Source: Pseudomonas entomophila | Lineage (GTDB): Bacteria > Pseudomonadota > Gammaproteobacteria > Pseudomonadales > Pseudomonadaceae | Direction: 5' to 3' | Length of the DNA stretch: 64,000 nt | Assembly: GCF_029193575.1 (NCBI RefSeq) | Contig: NZ_JARGCS010000031.1 | Location: forward strand, 1-64,000 | Shown: piece by piece, positions 15,898 through 25,980 of the stretch | Layout of the letters: each line of letters starts with the position of its first letter | How positions within the stretch are numbered: position 1 is the first letter of the stretch | Made by a program: the position numbers and the translations under genes | Notes under the pieces: model-generated | Seen by the model: only the letters and a program-made list of their open reading frames with translations | The model's database searches: none | What the model was told of the DNA's origin: nothing

Positions 15898-16836
15898 TCA
15901 GTGACGCACGGGGGTCAGCACCGCTTCACCGGCGAAGAACGCCTGCAGGTTGCGCAGCACGAGCGTGACTGTATCACGCGCCGCCTCCGGCGATTGGCCG
16001 GCCACGTGCGGGGTCAGCACGGTGTTGGCCAGGGCCTTGAGGGCGTCGGGCACGGCGGGTTCGTCGTCGAACACGTCCAGCGCGGCGCCCGCGATGGTCC
16101 CCTGCTCCAGGGCCTGCACCAGGGCTTGGGTGTCGACCACGCTGGCGCGGGCGATATTCACCAGGTAGCCCTCGGCGCCCAGGGCCTGGAGCACCGGCGC
16201 ATCGACCAGGTGGTGGGTGCCCGCGCCGCCCGGGGTGGCGATCACCAGGATGTCCACCGCCTCGGCCAGGTGCAGCGGGCTGTCGTACCAGGTGTAGGGC
16301 GACCCTTCGCGGGGCGTGCGGCTGTGGTAGCTGACCGGCATGTCGAAACCCTGGGCGGCACGTTTGGCGATGGCCTGGCCGACCGCGCCGAGGCCGACGA
16401 TGCCCAGGCGCTTGCCGCTCACCGAAGGGCTGATCACCCGGTTCCATTCGCCACGCCGGGTGCTGGCGTCGGCGCGGGGGATGTCACGCAGCAGCGCCAG
16501 CAGCAGCGCCAGGGTGTGGTCGGCGACGGCGGCGGCGTTGGCACCGGCGCCGTTGGTGACGGTGATGCCACGCGCCGCGGCGGCGGCCAGGTCGACCTGC
16601 TCGTAGCCGGCGCCGATCACGCAGATGATCTGCAAGTTGGGCAATGCGGCGATTTCCGCGGCGTTGAGGCCGAGCGGGCCGCGGGTGAGCACGGCATCGA
16701 TATGCGTGGCGTGGCGGGCGATGGCGTCGGCGCGCAGTTGCGCGGTGGGAGCGCGGACCAGGCGGTAACCGGCCTGTTCGAGCAGCGGCAGGTAATCGTT
16801 GACGGTTTCCACCAGCACCAGGACTGTCTTGCTCAT
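15898..16836 (-). CDS. D-isomer-specific 2-hydroxyacid dehydrogenase
   Basis: A 312-aa NAD(P)H-dependent dehydrogenase. The nucleotide-binding loop is GLGAVG (148-153) and the catalytic triad is R230 (VNIARASVVD), E259 (DVFDDEP) and H277 (LTPHVAG). Likely substrates are glyoxylate, hydroxypyruvate or similar 2-keto acids. The start at 16836 follows GGAGGG by 5 bp and gives MSKTVLVLVE, which matches the domain start; the longer frame to 16941 is not needed. Confidence 0.92.
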   Translation of the reverse strand: MSKTVLVLVETVNDYLPLLEQAGYRLVRAPTAQLRADAIARHATHIDAVLTRGPLGLNAAEIAALPNLQIICVIGAGYEQVDLAAAAARGITVTNGAGANAAAVADHTLALLLALLRDIPRADASTRRGEWNRVISPSVSGKRLGIVGLGAVGQAIAKRAAQGFDMPVSYHSRTPREGSPYTWYDSPLHLAEAVDILVIATPGGAGTHHLVDAPVLQALGAEGYLVNIARASVVDTQALVQALEQGTIAGAALDVFDDEPAVPDALKALANTVLTPHVAGQSPEAARDTVTLVLRNLQAFFAGEAVLTPVRH

Positions 16837-16903
16837 GCCACCCTCCGAATCAATGGGAAGGGGGATTATGCCAGTTCGTCGGGGGCCATGAGGGCCCAGA
16901 AAC

Positions 16904-17323
16904 TCATTGCGCGAAGGCCCGCCCCAAACCACCCGGCACACCGCTGCTGTCGGTCTCCTGCCATGGCCCGTTGGGGCTCAGCGACCAGCTCCAGCCGCCG
17001 TTCCAGCGGTAATAGGTGCGTTGGCGATAGAAGGTGTTGGGCTGCTTCTCCAGCACATACACCCCAAGCTTCGGGTCCCAATGGCTGGCCCCCCCCGGTG
17101 GCGGCGCGAAGCTGGCGGAGGTGCGTGGCATCGGCTTGGGAATGGCGGCTGGCTTGCCCGGCTGCGGTGCCGGCTGGCCGCCCGGCAATGGCTTGACCAC
17201 CGGACCCTGGCGCGGCGGCACGGTCTCGATCGGTGGCAGCGGCTGTTCAGCGGGCTGGTGCACCGTGCACGCGGAAAGACCCAGGGCCAGGGTGATCAGG
17301 GTCAGGCGCACGGTGCTGTTCAT
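16904..17323 (-). CDS. Small proline-rich lipoprotein
   Basis: A 139-aa protein with a lipoprotein signal: MNSTVRLTLITLALGLSAC, lipobox LSAC with Cys19. After a proline-rich linker (PLPPIETVPP...PGKPAAIPKP) comes a compact aromatic C-terminal region, LGVYVLEKQPNTFYRQRTYYRWNGGWSWS. No named family was recognised. It lies 13 bp after ccmI and would be the last gene of the ccm transcript, although a role in cytochrome maturation is not shown. Confidence 0.75.
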   Translation of the reverse strand: MNSTVRLTLITLALGLSACTVHQPAEQPLPPIETVPPRQGPVVKPLPGGQPAPQPGKPAAIPKPMPRTSASFAPPPGGASHWDPKLGVYVLEKQPNTFYRQRTYYRWNGGWSWSLSPNGPWQETDSSGVPGGLGRAFAQ

Positions 17324-17336
17324 GGGGCTTGCTCTC

Positions 17337-18521
17337 TTACCGGTCGGGGCTGTCGATGGTCAGGCTTTGCAGAACCTGGCCACGGGTAGGCAGCGGCGCG
17401 CCCTTGCCGATCCACTCGCCCTGGGTGGGCTGGCCGGCGCGGGAGACACGTGCAACGAGTTGGACTTCGCTGAAGTCCGACAGTTTCATCTGCGGCATCA
17501 TCGCATCGGCGTCGGACAGCTCCACCTCGATCGGCAACTGCGCCACGGTCACGCGCTTGGCCGCGACGGGCATGGGCGGGCCATTGCTGGCACGGGCGAA
17601 GATAAACACCGTGTCGTCGGGCTTGACCTTGTCCTTGAGCGCTGCGGCCAGTTCCACCCGCACCTTCAGCCTGGCCAGCTCGACCGGCTTGCCACCGGCG
17701 CTCTTGAGCTTGTCGGCGGCGCGGTCGATGCCGCCCTGCAACGCGGCGCGCGAGGCATCGCCCTCAGGCAATTGGCCGAGCAGGCGTTGCCAGTAGTCGA
17801 TGGCCTCCTGGTAGCGCTCGCCCTCGAAGGCGGCAATGCCACGCAGGCCCAGGCTGGTGACTTCGCTGGGGTCGGCCTTCAGCGCTTCGTCGGTGAGCGC
17901 CTGCAATTGCGGGCTCCACTGCTTGTCGGCGGCGAAGTACTGCGCCTGGGCCCACTGGCCCAGCAGTTCGGGCTGGCGACCGGCCAGGGCCACGGCCCGT
18001 TCGAAGGCCTTGGCGGCATCCGCGGGGCGCTGGTCGGCCATGTAGGCGCGGCCAAGGAAGTACAGGCCTTCGGCCGAATCGGGCTGGGCCTGCACGGCGC
18101 GCTCCAGGCGCGAGGTCATCTCCTGCATCGACTGCGGCGCCTGGGCGAACTCATGGGTCAACGCGACCTTGTCGGCGGCGCCGAAGTGCAAATACAGCCC
18201 CAGCCCCATCAGCGGCACCAACACCGCGGCCAGCAGCGGCAATGCCTTGCCCAGGTGACCCTGGCGCGGCGCATCGGCGCCTTCGGTATCGGCCAGCAGT
18301 TCACGAGCCGCCTCGTCGCGCCCCTTGCTCAACTGGGCATCGTCGAGCACGCCGGCGGCCTGCTGGGCGGTCAGTTCGGCGACCCGCTCCTGGTACAGGG
18401 CGACGTTCAAGGCGGTGCGGTCTTCTTCGGCCTGCTGGCGACGGCCACGCAGGATGGGGACCAGCAGGAATGCCAGGGCGGCGAGCAACAGCAGGCCCGC
18501 GCTAAGCCAGAATTCAATCAT
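17337..18521 (-). CDS. ccmI: Cytochrome c maturation protein CcmI
   Basis: A 394-aa inner-membrane protein. [28 protein letters not shown] is the first membrane helix, a second lies near residues 90-115 ([24 protein letters not shown]), and the rest is periplasmic with TPR-like repeats that hold apocytochrome c for the CcmFH ligase. The start at 18521 overlaps ccmH by 8 bp; the longer frame to 18605 would run through the ccmH end. Last ccm gene of the operon. Confidence 0.95.
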   Translation of the reverse strand: MIEFWLSAGLLLLAALAFLLVPILRGRRQQAEEDRTALNVALYQERVAELTAQQAAGVLDDAQLSKGRDEAARELLADTEGADAPRQGHLGKALPLLAAVLVPLMGLGLYLHFGAADKVALTHEFAQAPQSMQEMTSRLERAVQAQPDSAEGLYFLGRAYMADQRPADAAKAFERAVALAGRQPELLGQWAQAQYFAADKQWSPQLQALTDEALKADPSEVTSLGLRGIAAFEGERYQEAIDYWQRLLGQLPEGDASRAALQGGIDRAADKLKSAGGKPVELARLKVRVELAAALKDKVKPDDTVFIFARASNGPPMPVAAKRVTVAQLPIEVELSDADAMMPQMKLSDFSEVQLVARVSRAGQPTQGEWIGKGAPLPTRGQVLQSLTIDSPDR

Positions 18522-18990
18522 GGGTAGGTTCTTTATCCAGCAGTTTGGCGAGACGCTCGCGTTCTTCGGTGGACAGTTCGGTGGAGGCCGCCTGGCCTGG
18601 GCCACGACGGCGCCGGACGATCACCGCCAGCACCACGAAGCCACCCGCCAGGAGGATCCCCGGGCCGAACCAGAGCAACCAGGTGCGCCCGCTGAGCGCC
18701 GGCTTGTAGCGCACGAAGTCGCCATAGCGATCGACCATGAAGTCGACGATCTGCTGGTTGCTCTTGCCCTCGCCGAGCATGCGGAAGATTTCGCGGCGCA
18801 GGTCGGCAGCGATGGGCGCGTTGGAGTCGGCGATGTCCTGGTTCTGGCACTTGGGGCAGCGCAGTTCCTTGGTCAACTGCTGGTAGCGCTCGCGCTCGGC
18901 GTCGTCGCGGAACTGGTAGGTGTCGATGGCCGCCTTGGCCACGCCGGCCAGGCTGATGCCCAGCACAGCGGCTGCCAGCCAGCGCCTCAT
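18514..18990 (-). CDS. ccmH: Cytochrome c maturation protein CcmH
   Basis: A 158-aa membrane-tethered thiol protein. Signal sequence [20 protein letters not shown], then the active motif LRCPKCQNQ (C45, C48) that reduces the apocytochrome CXXCH cysteines, and one C-terminal membrane helix ([23 protein letters not shown]). It starts 4 bp inside ccmG. Its single-helix form, together with a separate ccmI, is the usual Pseudomonas arrangement rather than the fused CcmH of E. coli. Confidence 0.96.
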   Translation of the reverse strand: MRRWLAAAVLGISLAGVAKAAIDTYQFRDDAERERYQQLTKELRCPKCQNQDIADSNAPIAADLRREIFRMLGEGKSNQQIVDFMVDRYGDFVRYKPALSGRTWLLWFGPGILLAGGFVVLAVIVRRRRGPGQAASTELSTEERERLAKLLDKEPTHD

Positions 18991-19523
18991 GGCTGGGCCT
19001 CGTCGACCAGGCCCTGGTACAGCGGCGCCAGTTGCTCGCGCCAGACCGTGGCATCGACCACGCCCACGTGCTTGTAGCGGATGATGCCCTGGGCATCGAC
19101 CAGGAAGGTCTCCGGCGCGCCGTAAACGCCCAGGTCCAGGCCCAGAGTGCCCTGCGCGTCGTAGATGTTCAGCTGGTAGGGGTTGTGGAAGTCGGCCAGC
19201 CACTTCAGCGCGGCGGCGTTGTCGTCCTTGTAGTTGATGCCGTGGATCACCACGCCCTGCTGGGCCAGTTGGTTGAGGTAGGGGTGCTCGACCTTGCACG
19301 ACGGGCACCAGGTGCCCCACACGTTGACCAGCGCCGGCCGGCCGAGCAGGTCGGCCTGGGTCAGGGTGCGCTCGCCCTGCACTTCAGGCAGGGAGAAGGC
19401 CGGGAACGGCTTGCCGATCATCGCCGAGGGCAACTCGTCGGGCTTGAGGAACAGCCCCTTGTAGAGGAAAACCGCCATCAGCAGGAACAGCGCCAATGGC
19501 AACAGCAGGATCCAACGCTTCAT
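18987..19523 (-). CDS. ccmG: Thiol:disulfide interchange protein CcmG/DsbE
   Basis: A 178-aa thioredoxin-like protein anchored by an N-terminal helix (ILLLPLALFLLMAVFLYKG). The active site is WCPSC (72-76) in a thioredoxin fold, with the cis-proline in GVYGAPETF. It keeps CcmH or apocytochrome thiols reduced in the periplasm. It overlaps ccmF and ccmH by 4 bp each. Confidence 0.96.
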   Translation of the reverse strand: MKRWILLLPLALFLLMAVFLYKGLFLKPDELPSAMIGKPFPAFSLPEVQGERTLTQADLLGRPALVNVWGTWCPSCKVEHPYLNQLAQQGVVIHGINYKDDNAAALKWLADFHNPYQLNIYDAQGTLGLDLGVYGAPETFLVDAQGIIRYKHVGVVDATVWREQLAPLYQGLVDEAQP

Positions 19524-21508
19524 GCAGTCGCTCCAGACATGCCCAGGACATCACGCACCCGGGCCTTGACCTTGACGCGGTAGCGCCGGTCGAAAGCCGC
19601 CAGCAACCCGCCGAGTGCGGTCAGCAGACCGCCCAGCCAGATCCAGCGGACATATGGCTTGATATGTACCCGCACCGCCCAGGCGCCATTCTCCAACGGC
19701 TCGCCGAGGGCCACGTAGAGGTCGCGGGTGAAGCCGGCATCGATGCCAGCCTCGGTCATCATCGACTGCTGCACGGTGTACAGGCGCTTCTCCGGGTGCA
19801 GCACGGTGACCTCGCGGCCCTCGCGGGAAACGCGAACGGTGCCCTTGTCGGAGATGAAGTTCGGGCCTTCGAAGTGCTGGGCGCCTTCGAAGAGGAAGTG
19901 GTAGCCGCCCAGTTCGACGCTCTCGCCGGGGGCCATGCGCAGGTCGCGCTCGGCGCTGTTGTTGCTCGACAGCACCACGCCCAGGGCGCACACCGCCAGG
20001 CCCAGGTGCGCCAGGTGCATGCCCCAGTAACTGCGGTGCAGGCCGCGCAGGCCTTGGCGCAGGCCCTTGTGGCGGGTCTTGTCGAGGATGTCGCGCAGCC
20101 CGCCCAGCACCACCCAGGCGGCCAGGGCGAACACGCTCAGTGCCGGCCAGTCGAAGTCGTCGACCAGGAACCCGGCCAGCGGCGCGAGGATCGCGCTGCC
20201 GATCAGCACCGGGGTGAGCATGCCGGCCAGCCACTTGCCGGGGGTGTCTTTCCAGCGCACCAGCACGCCGATCGCCATCACCACCATCAGCAGCGCCATC
20301 AGCGGCAGGAACAGGGCATCGAAGTACGGCGGGCCGACCGACAGCTTGGCGCCGGTCAGGGCATCGAGCACCAGCGGGTAGAGGGTGCCGAGCAGGATCA
20401 TCGAGGCAGCCACCACCAGCACCAGGTTATTGGCCAGCAGCAACGTCTCGCGGGACCACAGGGCGAAGCCCACCTGGCTCTTGACCACTGGCGCGCGCAG
20501 GGCGAACAGGGTCAGCGAGCCGCCGACCACGAACAGCAGGAAGATCAGGATGAACACACCGCGCGACGGGTCGGCGGCGAAGGCGTGCACCGAGGTCAGC
20601 ACGCCGGAGCGGACCAGGAAGGTCCCGAGCAGGCTCAGGGAGAACGCGGCGATGGCCAGCAGCACGGTCCAGCTCTTGAACACCCCGCGCTTCTCGGTGA
20701 CCGCCAGCGAGTGGATCAGCGCGGTGCCCACCAGCCAGGGCATGAACGAGGCGTTTTCCACCGGGTCCCAGAACCACCAGCCACCCCAGCCGAGTTCGTA
20801 GTAGGCCCACCACGAGCCCAGGGTGATGCCGATGCCGAGGAAGGCCCAGGCGACGATGGTCCAGGGCCGCGACCAGCGCGCCCAGGCGGCGTCCAGGCGC
20901 CCGCCGAGCAAGGCGGCGATGGCGAAGGCGAAGGCCACCGAGAAGCCCACGTAGCCCATGTAGAGCATCGGCGGGTGGACGATCAGGCCGAAGTCCTGCA
21001 GCAGCGGGTTAAGGTCGCGGCCATCGCCCGGCACCTGCGGCAGCAGGCGCTGGAAGGGGTTGGAGGTGATGATCAGGAACGACAGGAAGCCCACGCTGAT
21101 CATGCCCATCACCGCCAGCACCCGCGCCAGCATCACCTGCGGCAACTGCCGCGAGAACACCGATACGGCGAAGGTCCAGGCACCGAGGATCAGCGCCCAA
21201 AGCAGCAGCGAGCCCTCGTGGGCGCCCCACACGGCGCTGAACTTGTAGTACCAGGGCAACGCCGTGTTGGAGTTGTGGGCCACGTAGGCGACCGAGAAGT
21301 TGTCGGTCATGAAGGCGTGGGTCAGGCAGGCGAAGGCGAAAGCCAGGAAGGCGAACTGCCCCCACGCCGCCGGGCGCGCCAGGCCCATCCACAGGCGGTC
21401 GCCGCGCCAGGCGCCGAGCAGCGGCACCGTGGCCTGCACCACGGCGAAGCAGATCGCCAGGATCATCGACAGTTGCCCCAGTTCGGGGATCACCAGCGCC
21501 GCATTCAT
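19520..21508 (-). CDS. ccmF: Heme lyase CcmF
   Basis: A 662-aa polytopic inner-membrane protein, the heme-ligating core of the CcmFHI complex. The tryptophan-rich heme-handling motif [19 protein letters not shown] is intact (about residues 229-247), with many membrane helices and conserved histidines around it. It starts 4 bp inside ccmE. Length is normal for the family. Confidence 0.97.
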   Translation of the reverse strand: MNAALVIPELGQLSMILAICFAVVQATVPLLGAWRGDRLWMGLARPAAWGQFAFLAFAFACLTHAFMTDNFSVAYVAHNSNTALPWYYKFSAVWGAHEGSLLLWALILGAWTFAVSVFSRQLPQVMLARVLAVMGMISVGFLSFLIITSNPFQRLLPQVPGDGRDLNPLLQDFGLIVHPPMLYMGYVGFSVAFAFAIAALLGGRLDAAWARWSRPWTIVAWAFLGIGITLGSWWAYYELGWGGWWFWDPVENASFMPWLVGTALIHSLAVTEKRGVFKSWTVLLAIAAFSLSLLGTFLVRSGVLTSVHAFAADPSRGVFILIFLLFVVGGSLTLFALRAPVVKSQVGFALWSRETLLLANNLVLVVAASMILLGTLYPLVLDALTGAKLSVGPPYFDALFLPLMALLMVVMAIGVLVRWKDTPGKWLAGMLTPVLIGSAILAPLAGFLVDDFDWPALSVFALAAWVVLGGLRDILDKTRHKGLRQGLRGLHRSYWGMHLAHLGLAVCALGVVLSSNNSAERDLRMAPGESVELGGYHFLFEGAQHFEGPNFISDKGTVRVSREGREVTVLHPEKRLYTVQQSMMTEAGIDAGFTRDLYVALGEPLENGAWAVRVHIKPYVRWIWLGGLLTALGGLLAAFDRRYRVKVKARVRDVLGMSGATA

Positions 21509-21957
21509 GGCTTGGCCTCGCCGTTGGCGGCCTGGCCGCTTTCCTTGAGCGCCTTGGTCACTTCAGGCGGCATGTATTTCTCATCGTGCTTGGCCAGCAC
21601 CTCGTCGGCCACCACCACGCCGTCGGCGTTGAGCTTGCCCAGGGCGACGATGCCCTGCCCTTCGCGGAACAGGTCGGGGAGGATGCCGCGGTAGGTGATC
21701 GGCACCGACTTGTTGAAGTCAGTGACCACGAAGCGCACGTCCAGCGAGTCGGCGGAGCGTTGCACCGAGCCCTTCTCGACCATGCCGCCGGCGCGGATGC
21801 GGGTATCCAGCGGCGCCTCGCCGCTGGCGATCTGGGTCGGGGTATAGAACAGGTTGATGTTCTGCTGCAAGGCGGTCAGGGCAAAGCCGACGGCAACCCC
21901 GACCCCGACCAGCAGGCCGAGGATGAGCAACAGGCGTTTCTTGCGCTGCGGATTCAC
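21505..21957 (-). CDS. ccmE: Heme chaperone CcmE
   Basis: A 150-aa membrane-anchored periplasmic heme chaperone. A basic N-terminus and one helix ([23 protein letters not shown]) precede the beta-barrel domain; the heme-binding histidine is H124 in [13 protein letters not shown]. Translation begins at GTG 21957 (VNPQRKKR), overlapping the ccmD stop as GTGA; the longer frame to 22074 would run through ccmD. Confidence 0.95.
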   Translation of the reverse strand: MNPQRKKRLLLILGLLVGVGVAVGFALTALQQNINLFYTPTQIASGEAPLDTRIRAGGMVEKGSVQRSADSLDVRFVVTDFNKSVPITYRGILPDLFREGQGIVALGKLNADGVVVADEVLAKHDEKYMPPEVTKALKESGQAANGEAKP

Positions 21958-22130
21958 TGGTTGTTCTCCCGGCGCAGGCGACGCGCCTCTTCTTGCAGGT
22001 AGCGGCGGCGGGCGAGCAGCGGCTGGGCGACATTGATCGCCAGCACCGCGAGGCAAATGCCGTACGCCGACCACACGTACAGGCCATGGTGGCCCATGGC
22101 GAGGAAATCACTGAAGGAGGCGAAACTCAT
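21954..22130 (-). CDS. ccmD: Heme exporter subunit CcmD
   Basis: A 58-aa protein read directly from the sequence: [20 protein letters not shown]..., one membrane helix ([21 protein letters not shown]) and a basic tail ([18 protein letters not shown]). This is the standard CcmD pattern, including the N-terminal MGxHGxYVW motif. It assists release of holo-CcmE from CcmABC. It overlaps ccmC and ccmE by 4 bp on either side. Confidence 0.95.
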   Translation of the reverse strand: MSFASFSDFLAMGHHGLYVWSAYGICLAVLAINVAQPLLARRRYLQEEARRLRRENNQ

Positions 22131-22894
22131 CGCGCGGTCTCCTGGCCCAGGCTGTTGATCACTTCATCCCTGACCCAACTGGCGCGCGCCTCGCGCTTGA
22201 GCACTTCGAGGCGCATGCGCAGCAGCAGCACGGCGCCGAAGAAGCAATAGAAGCCCAGCACCGTGAGCAGCAGCGGCAGCCACATCTCGGCGGGCATGGC
22301 GGGTTTTTCGGTGAGGGTGAAGGTCGCGCCCTGGTGCAGGGTGTTCCACCACTCCACCGAGTACTTGATGATCGGGATGTTGACCACGCCGACAATCGCC
22401 AGCACCGCGCAGGCCTTGGCTGCGCTGTCGCGGTTACTGATGGCCTGGCCCAGGGCGATGATGCCGAAGTACAGGAACAGCAGGATCAGCATCGAGGTGA
22501 GGCGCGCGTCCCATACCCACCAGCTACCCCAGGTCGGCTTGCCCCAGATGGCCCCGGTGACCAGCGCCACAGCGGTCATCCAGGCGCCGATGGGCGCGGC
22601 GCATTGCAGGGCGACGTCGGCCAGTTTCATCTTCCACACCAGCCCCACCACCCCGGCCACCGCCAGCAGCACGTAGCACGACTGCGCCAGCATGGCCGCT
22701 GGCACGTGGATGTAGATGATGCGGAAGCTGTTGCCCTGCTGGTAGTCCTGCGGCACGAAGGCCAGGCCCCAGGTGACGCCAGCCAGCAGCAGGAGGATGG
22801 CGGAGACGGTCAACCACGGCAGCATGCGGCCACTGATGGCATAGAACCATTTGGGGGAACCCAGTTTGTGGAACCACGTCCAGCTTATTTTCAT
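22127..22894 (-). CDS. ccmC: Heme exporter protein CcmC
   Basis: A 255-aa six-helix membrane protein that loads heme onto CcmE. The tryptophan-rich loop [18 protein letters not shown] and flanking histidines ([18 protein letters not shown]) are present. It overlaps ccmD by 4 bp. Confidence 0.97.
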   Translation of the reverse strand: MKISWTWFHKLGSPKWFYAISGRMLPWLTVSAILLLLAGVTWGLAFVPQDYQQGNSFRIIYIHVPAAMLAQSCYVLLAVAGVVGLVWKMKLADVALQCAAPIGAWMTAVALVTGAIWGKPTWGSWWVWDARLTSMLILLFLYFGIIALGQAISNRDSAAKACAVLAIVGVVNIPIIKYSVEWWNTLHQGATFTLTEKPAMPAEMWLPLLLTVLGFYCFFGAVLLLRMRLEVLKREARASWVRDEVINSLGQETAR

Positions 22895-22916
22895 CAGGGT
22901 ACATCCAGGGTATTGG

Positions 22917-22934
22917 CCGGGCTTGAAAGCCCGG
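22917..22934 (-). repeat. Hairpin between ccmB and ccmC
   Basis: CCGGGCTT (22917-22924) and AAGCCCGG (22927-22934) form an 8-bp perfect stem in the 46-bp gap between ccmB and ccmC, the only clear gap in an otherwise overlapping operon. It could tune relative expression or mRNA stability; no T-run follows. Confidence 0.5.
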
Positions 22935-22940
22935 GACTCG

Positions 22941-23609
22941 TTATTCGCCGACGCTGATCTTCAGGCCGGCCGCGATCGCAAAGGGTGCCAGGGTGATGGC
23001 CAGGGCCGTCAGGCTCGCCAGCCACAGCAGGTGGCCGGTGGCCGGCATATTCTGCAACGCCGCCTGCAACGCGCCACTGCCCAGGATCAATACTGGGATA
23101 TACAACGGCAGGATCAACAACGCCAGCAGCAGGCCACCGCGCTTGAGCCCGACGGTCAGTGCCGCGCCCACCGCGCCGAGCAGGCTCAGCACCGGCGTGC
23201 CCAGCAGCAGCGAAGCGAGCAGCACCGGCAGGCAGGCGGCGGGCAGGCCGAGCATCAGGGCCAGCAGTGGCGCCAACAATACCAGCGCCAGCCCGGAAAA
23301 TATCCAGTGCGCCAGCACCTTGGCCAGCACCAGCAGCGCCAGCGGGTGCGGTGACAGCACCCATTGCTCCAGCGAACCGTCCTCGAAGTCGCTGCGGAAC
23401 AGGCCGTCCAGCGACAACAGCACGGCCAGCAAAGCCGCGACCCAGACCAGTCCGGGCGACAAGGTTTGCAACAATTGCGTTTCGGGGCCGACCGCCAGCG
23501 GGAACAGCGCGACCACGATGGCGAAGAACACCAACGGGTTGGCCAGCTCGGCGGGGCGGCGGAACAGCAAGCGCGCTTCGCGGCGCAACAACAGGAGGAA
23601 TACGCTCAT
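22941..23609 (-). CDS. ccmB: Heme exporter protein CcmB
   Basis: A 222-aa membrane subunit of the CcmAB ABC complex with six hydrophobic segments and the family motif [16 protein letters not shown] (about residues 74-89). The ATG at 23609 overlaps the ccmA stop (ATGA), so the three upstream codons of the frame are not used. Confidence 0.96.
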   Translation of the reverse strand: MSVFLLLLRREARLLFRRPAELANPLVFFAIVVALFPLAVGPETQLLQTLSPGLVWVAALLAVLLSLDGLFRSDFEDGSLEQWVLSPHPLALLVLAKVLAHWIFSGLALVLLAPLLALMLGLPAACLPVLLASLLLGTPVLSLLGAVGAALTVGLKRGGLLLALLILPLYIPVLILGSGALQAALQNMPATGHLLWLASLTALAITLAPFAIAAGLKISVGE

Positions 23610-24238
23610 GCGGCCCACTGCCCCAGGTTCAGTTCACGGTAGCCCGACGGCCGGCGCTCAAGGTGATGGTGCGTGGTCAGCACCACGGTGCCACCCTGCT
23701 CGCAGTGGGCGGCCAGGTGCGCTTCGAGCTGGGCCACGCCTTGCTTGTCGAGGGCGGTGAAGGGCTCGTCGAGGATCCACAGCGGCGGGCTGTCGAGGTA
23801 CAACCGGGCCAGGGCGACACGGCGCTGTTGGCCGGCGGAGAGGGTGTGGCAGGGTACGTCCTCGAAGCCGCGCAGGCCCACGGCCGCCAGCGCGCGCCAG
23901 ATCGCCTCGCGCGTGGCCGGCCGATGCAGGGCGCAAAGCCAGGCGAGGTTCTCCTCGGCGCTGAGCAGGTCCTTGATGCCGGCGGCGTGGCCGATCCACA
24001 GCAGGATGCTGGCCAAGGCGTGGCGTTGTTCGCCCAGCGGCTGGCCGCCAAGCAGGATCTGCCCGGCCGTCGGTTGCATCAACCCGGCCAGCAGGCGCAG
24101 CAGGCTGGTCTTGCCGCTGCCGTTGGGGCCGCTGACCTGGAGCATGTCGCCGGGGCGCAGCTCGAAGTGCAGGTGCTCGAAGAGCAATCGCCAGTCGCGC
24201 TCGCAGGCCAGGCCCGCGGCTTGGAGGTGGAGGGTCAC
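23606..24238 (-). CDS. ccmA: Heme exporter ATP-binding protein CcmA
   Basis: A 210-aa ABC ATPase. Walker A is GPNGSGKTS (about 37-45), the signature [13 protein letters not shown] and Walker B LWILDEPF are intact, with TTHHHL as the H-loop. It powers release of heme-loaded CcmE. Translation starts at GTG 24238 with AAGGCG upstream. First gene of the ccm operon; the divergent FliK-like gene begins 180 bp away. Confidence 0.96.
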   Translation of the reverse strand: MTLHLQAAGLACERDWRLLFEHLHFELRPGDMLQVSGPNGSGKTSLLRLLAGLMQPTAGQILLGGQPLGEQRHALASILLWIGHAAGIKDLLSAEENLAWLCALHRPATREAIWRALAAVGLRGFEDVPCHTLSAGQQRRVALARLYLDSPPLWILDEPFTALDKQGVAQLEAHLAAHCEQGGTVVLTTHHHLERRPSGYRELNLGQWAA

Positions 24239-24417
24239 GGTTTCGCCTTATGCAGTGAGGGTGGCGTTCGGTGGCCCCGCGATAGGGTCACCGATCACAC
24301 CCGATGTCTCAAGTCGCCCCCACCCGTGCCGTTATACTGGGCAGTGGCAGGCGGCCCGCATTATTGCATGCGCGACACCGCCGCCAAGAGGGCGGGTCCG
24401 ACAGGTTGTATACAATC
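24239..24417. promoter_or_regulatory. Divergent promoter region ccmA / FliK-like gene
   Basis: A 179-bp gap with a REP-like half site (CGGTGGCCC...GGGTCACCG, 24270-24294). TTGTATACAA (24406-24415), the same palindrome as at 9317, ends only 2 bp before the FliK-like ATG and includes a -10-like TATACAAT. If that is a -10 box the transcript would be nearly leaderless, or the true start is further downstream. Confidence 0.4.
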
Positions 24418-25980
24418 ATGACTGAAATCAATAGTCTCGGCGCACAAAGCGCGTTCTCCGCCCAGGTCGCCAAGGCGGCCATGACCGGCGAACTGCTGCG
24501 CCTGACGCAAGCGCAGCCTGGCTTGGTGCCACCCGGGCAGAGCGCCCAGGCCGAGGTGTTGAGCCTGCGCCAGGTCGGCCAGGACTTCCAGATGCTGCTG
24601 CGCCTGACCTTGGCCAATGGCAACCAGGCGCAGGTCCAGGCCAGCGCCAACCTGCCGCTGCCCCAGGGCAGCCAGGTCACCGTCAGCCAGCCCGAAGGCA
24701 ATCGCCTGGCGGTGCTGCTGCAGCAGGCCAGCGCCAGCAACATCGCCACCCTCACCCAGCTCGATACCGGCAAGCTTCCCCTCGGCACCCTGTTGCAAGG
24801 CAAGGTCCTGACCAGCCAGGCACTGCCCGGCAACCCCGGTGAGGCAACCACCTTCCGCTCGCTGGTGAGCCTGCTCAACAGCGCCCAGGCAGGCGCCACC
24901 CTGGCCATCGACAGCCCGCGCCCGTTGGCGGTGGGCAGCCTGCTCAGCGCGCTGGTGCAGGGCGATCAGTCGCTGCGTTTCGTGCCCCTGAGCGGCCGCC
25001 AGGACCAGTTGACCATCACCCAGCAACTGCTCACCCAGCAAAGCCGCCAGGCCTCGCTACCCGGCCTGCTCAACGCGCTGCAACACCTCACCAGTGCCCC
25101 GGTCGGCAACGGCGAACTGCGGGCCCTGGCCGAGCGCTTGCTGGCCAGCCTGCCGGACGCCCGCCAGTTGGCTGACCCCAAGGCGCTGGCCCAGGCCCTG
25201 AACAACAGCGGCGCGTTTCTTGAAGCGAAGCTGCTCGGCGGGCTGGGCACGACCGTCGCGCCAGACCTCAAGGCGCAACTGGTGCGGCTGGTGGCGCAGG
25301 CGCTACCCAACGCCAGCGCCGGTTTCAACCCGCTGGCCACCGCCACTGCCTTGGCCCAGGCCCTGCCAGGCATGGCCCGCAGCGCCCTGGGCATGCTCGA
25401 CCGGGTCAGCCCCCGGCCACAGCCTGGCGCCTTCCCCCTCCCCTCGCGGCTGTTGCAGAACCTCGAGGAAGAAGGCGACCTGCACCAACTGCTGCGCCTG
25501 GCGGCCGCCGCGATCTCGCGCCTGCAGAGTCATCAATTGGCCAGCCTGCAACAGACCGGCACCACCGAGACCGGCAACCTGCAAACCACCTGGCAGACCG
25601 AGATCCCCATCCGCCACGGCCAGGACTTCATCCCCCTGCAGGTCAAGTTGCAACGCGAGGACACCCCGGAGCAGCAAGCCGACCCGCAACGTGAACAGCG
25701 CGACCCGCTGGAATCGCTGTGGCGCATCGAGCTGGCCTTCGACCTGCCACCGCTCGGCCCCTTGCAGGTGCAGGCACAATTGAGCCAAGGCCGCTTGTCC
25801 GGCCAGTTGTGGGCCGAACACGCGGCCACCGCGCAACTGATCGACAGCCAGTTGGGCAACCTGCGCGAGCGCCTGCTGGCCCGGGGCCTGGACGTCGGCG
25901 ACCTGGAATGCCACCCTGGCACGCCACCACAAGGCCCGCGTACCCGTCTGGAACAACGCTGGGTGGACGAAACCGCATGA
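24418..25980 (+). CDS. FliK-like flagellar hook-length control family protein (paralogue)
   Basis: A 520-aa glutamine- and alanine-rich protein. The long N-terminal part is low-complexity; the C-terminal 150 residues (from about IPIRHGQDFIPLQVKLQREDT to the end) match the FliK C-terminal domain, with LWRIELAFDLPPLGPLQVQAQLSQGRLSGQLWAE. It is distinct from the true fliK at 49033-50364. It overlaps the FhlB gene by 4 bp, so the pair mirrors the FliK-FlhB ruler/switch partnership. The start at 24418 lacks a good Shine-Dalgarno; frames further upstream look non-coding. Confidence 0.8.
   Translation: MTEINSLGAQSAFSAQVAKAAMTGELLRLTQAQPGLVPPGQSAQAEVLSLRQVGQDFQMLLRLTLANGNQAQVQASANLPLPQGSQVTVSQPEGNRLAVLLQQASASNIATLTQLDTGKLPLGTLLQGKVLTSQALPGNPGEATTFRSLVSLLNSAQAGATLAIDSPRPLAVGSLLSALVQGDQSLRFVPLSGRQDQLTITQQLLTQQSRQASLPGLLNALQHLTSAPVGNGELRALAERLLASLPDARQLADPKALAQALNNSGAFLEAKLLGGLGTTVAPDLKAQLVRLVAQALPNASAGFNPLATATALAQALPGMARSALGMLDRVSPRPQPGAFPLPSRLLQNLEEEGDLHQLLRLAAAAISRLQSHQLASLQQTGTTETGNLQTTWQTEIPIRHGQDFIPLQVKLQREDTPEQQADPQREQRDPLESLWRIELAFDLPPLGPLQVQAQLSQGRLSGQLWAEHAATAQLIDSQLGNLRERLLARGLDVGDLECHPGTPPQGPRTRLEQRWVDETA

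Noticed and set aside
19496..21694. A 732-codon open frame on the plus strand
   Set aside because: Antisense shadow of ccmF; the product is Gln/His/Arg-rich without domain character.
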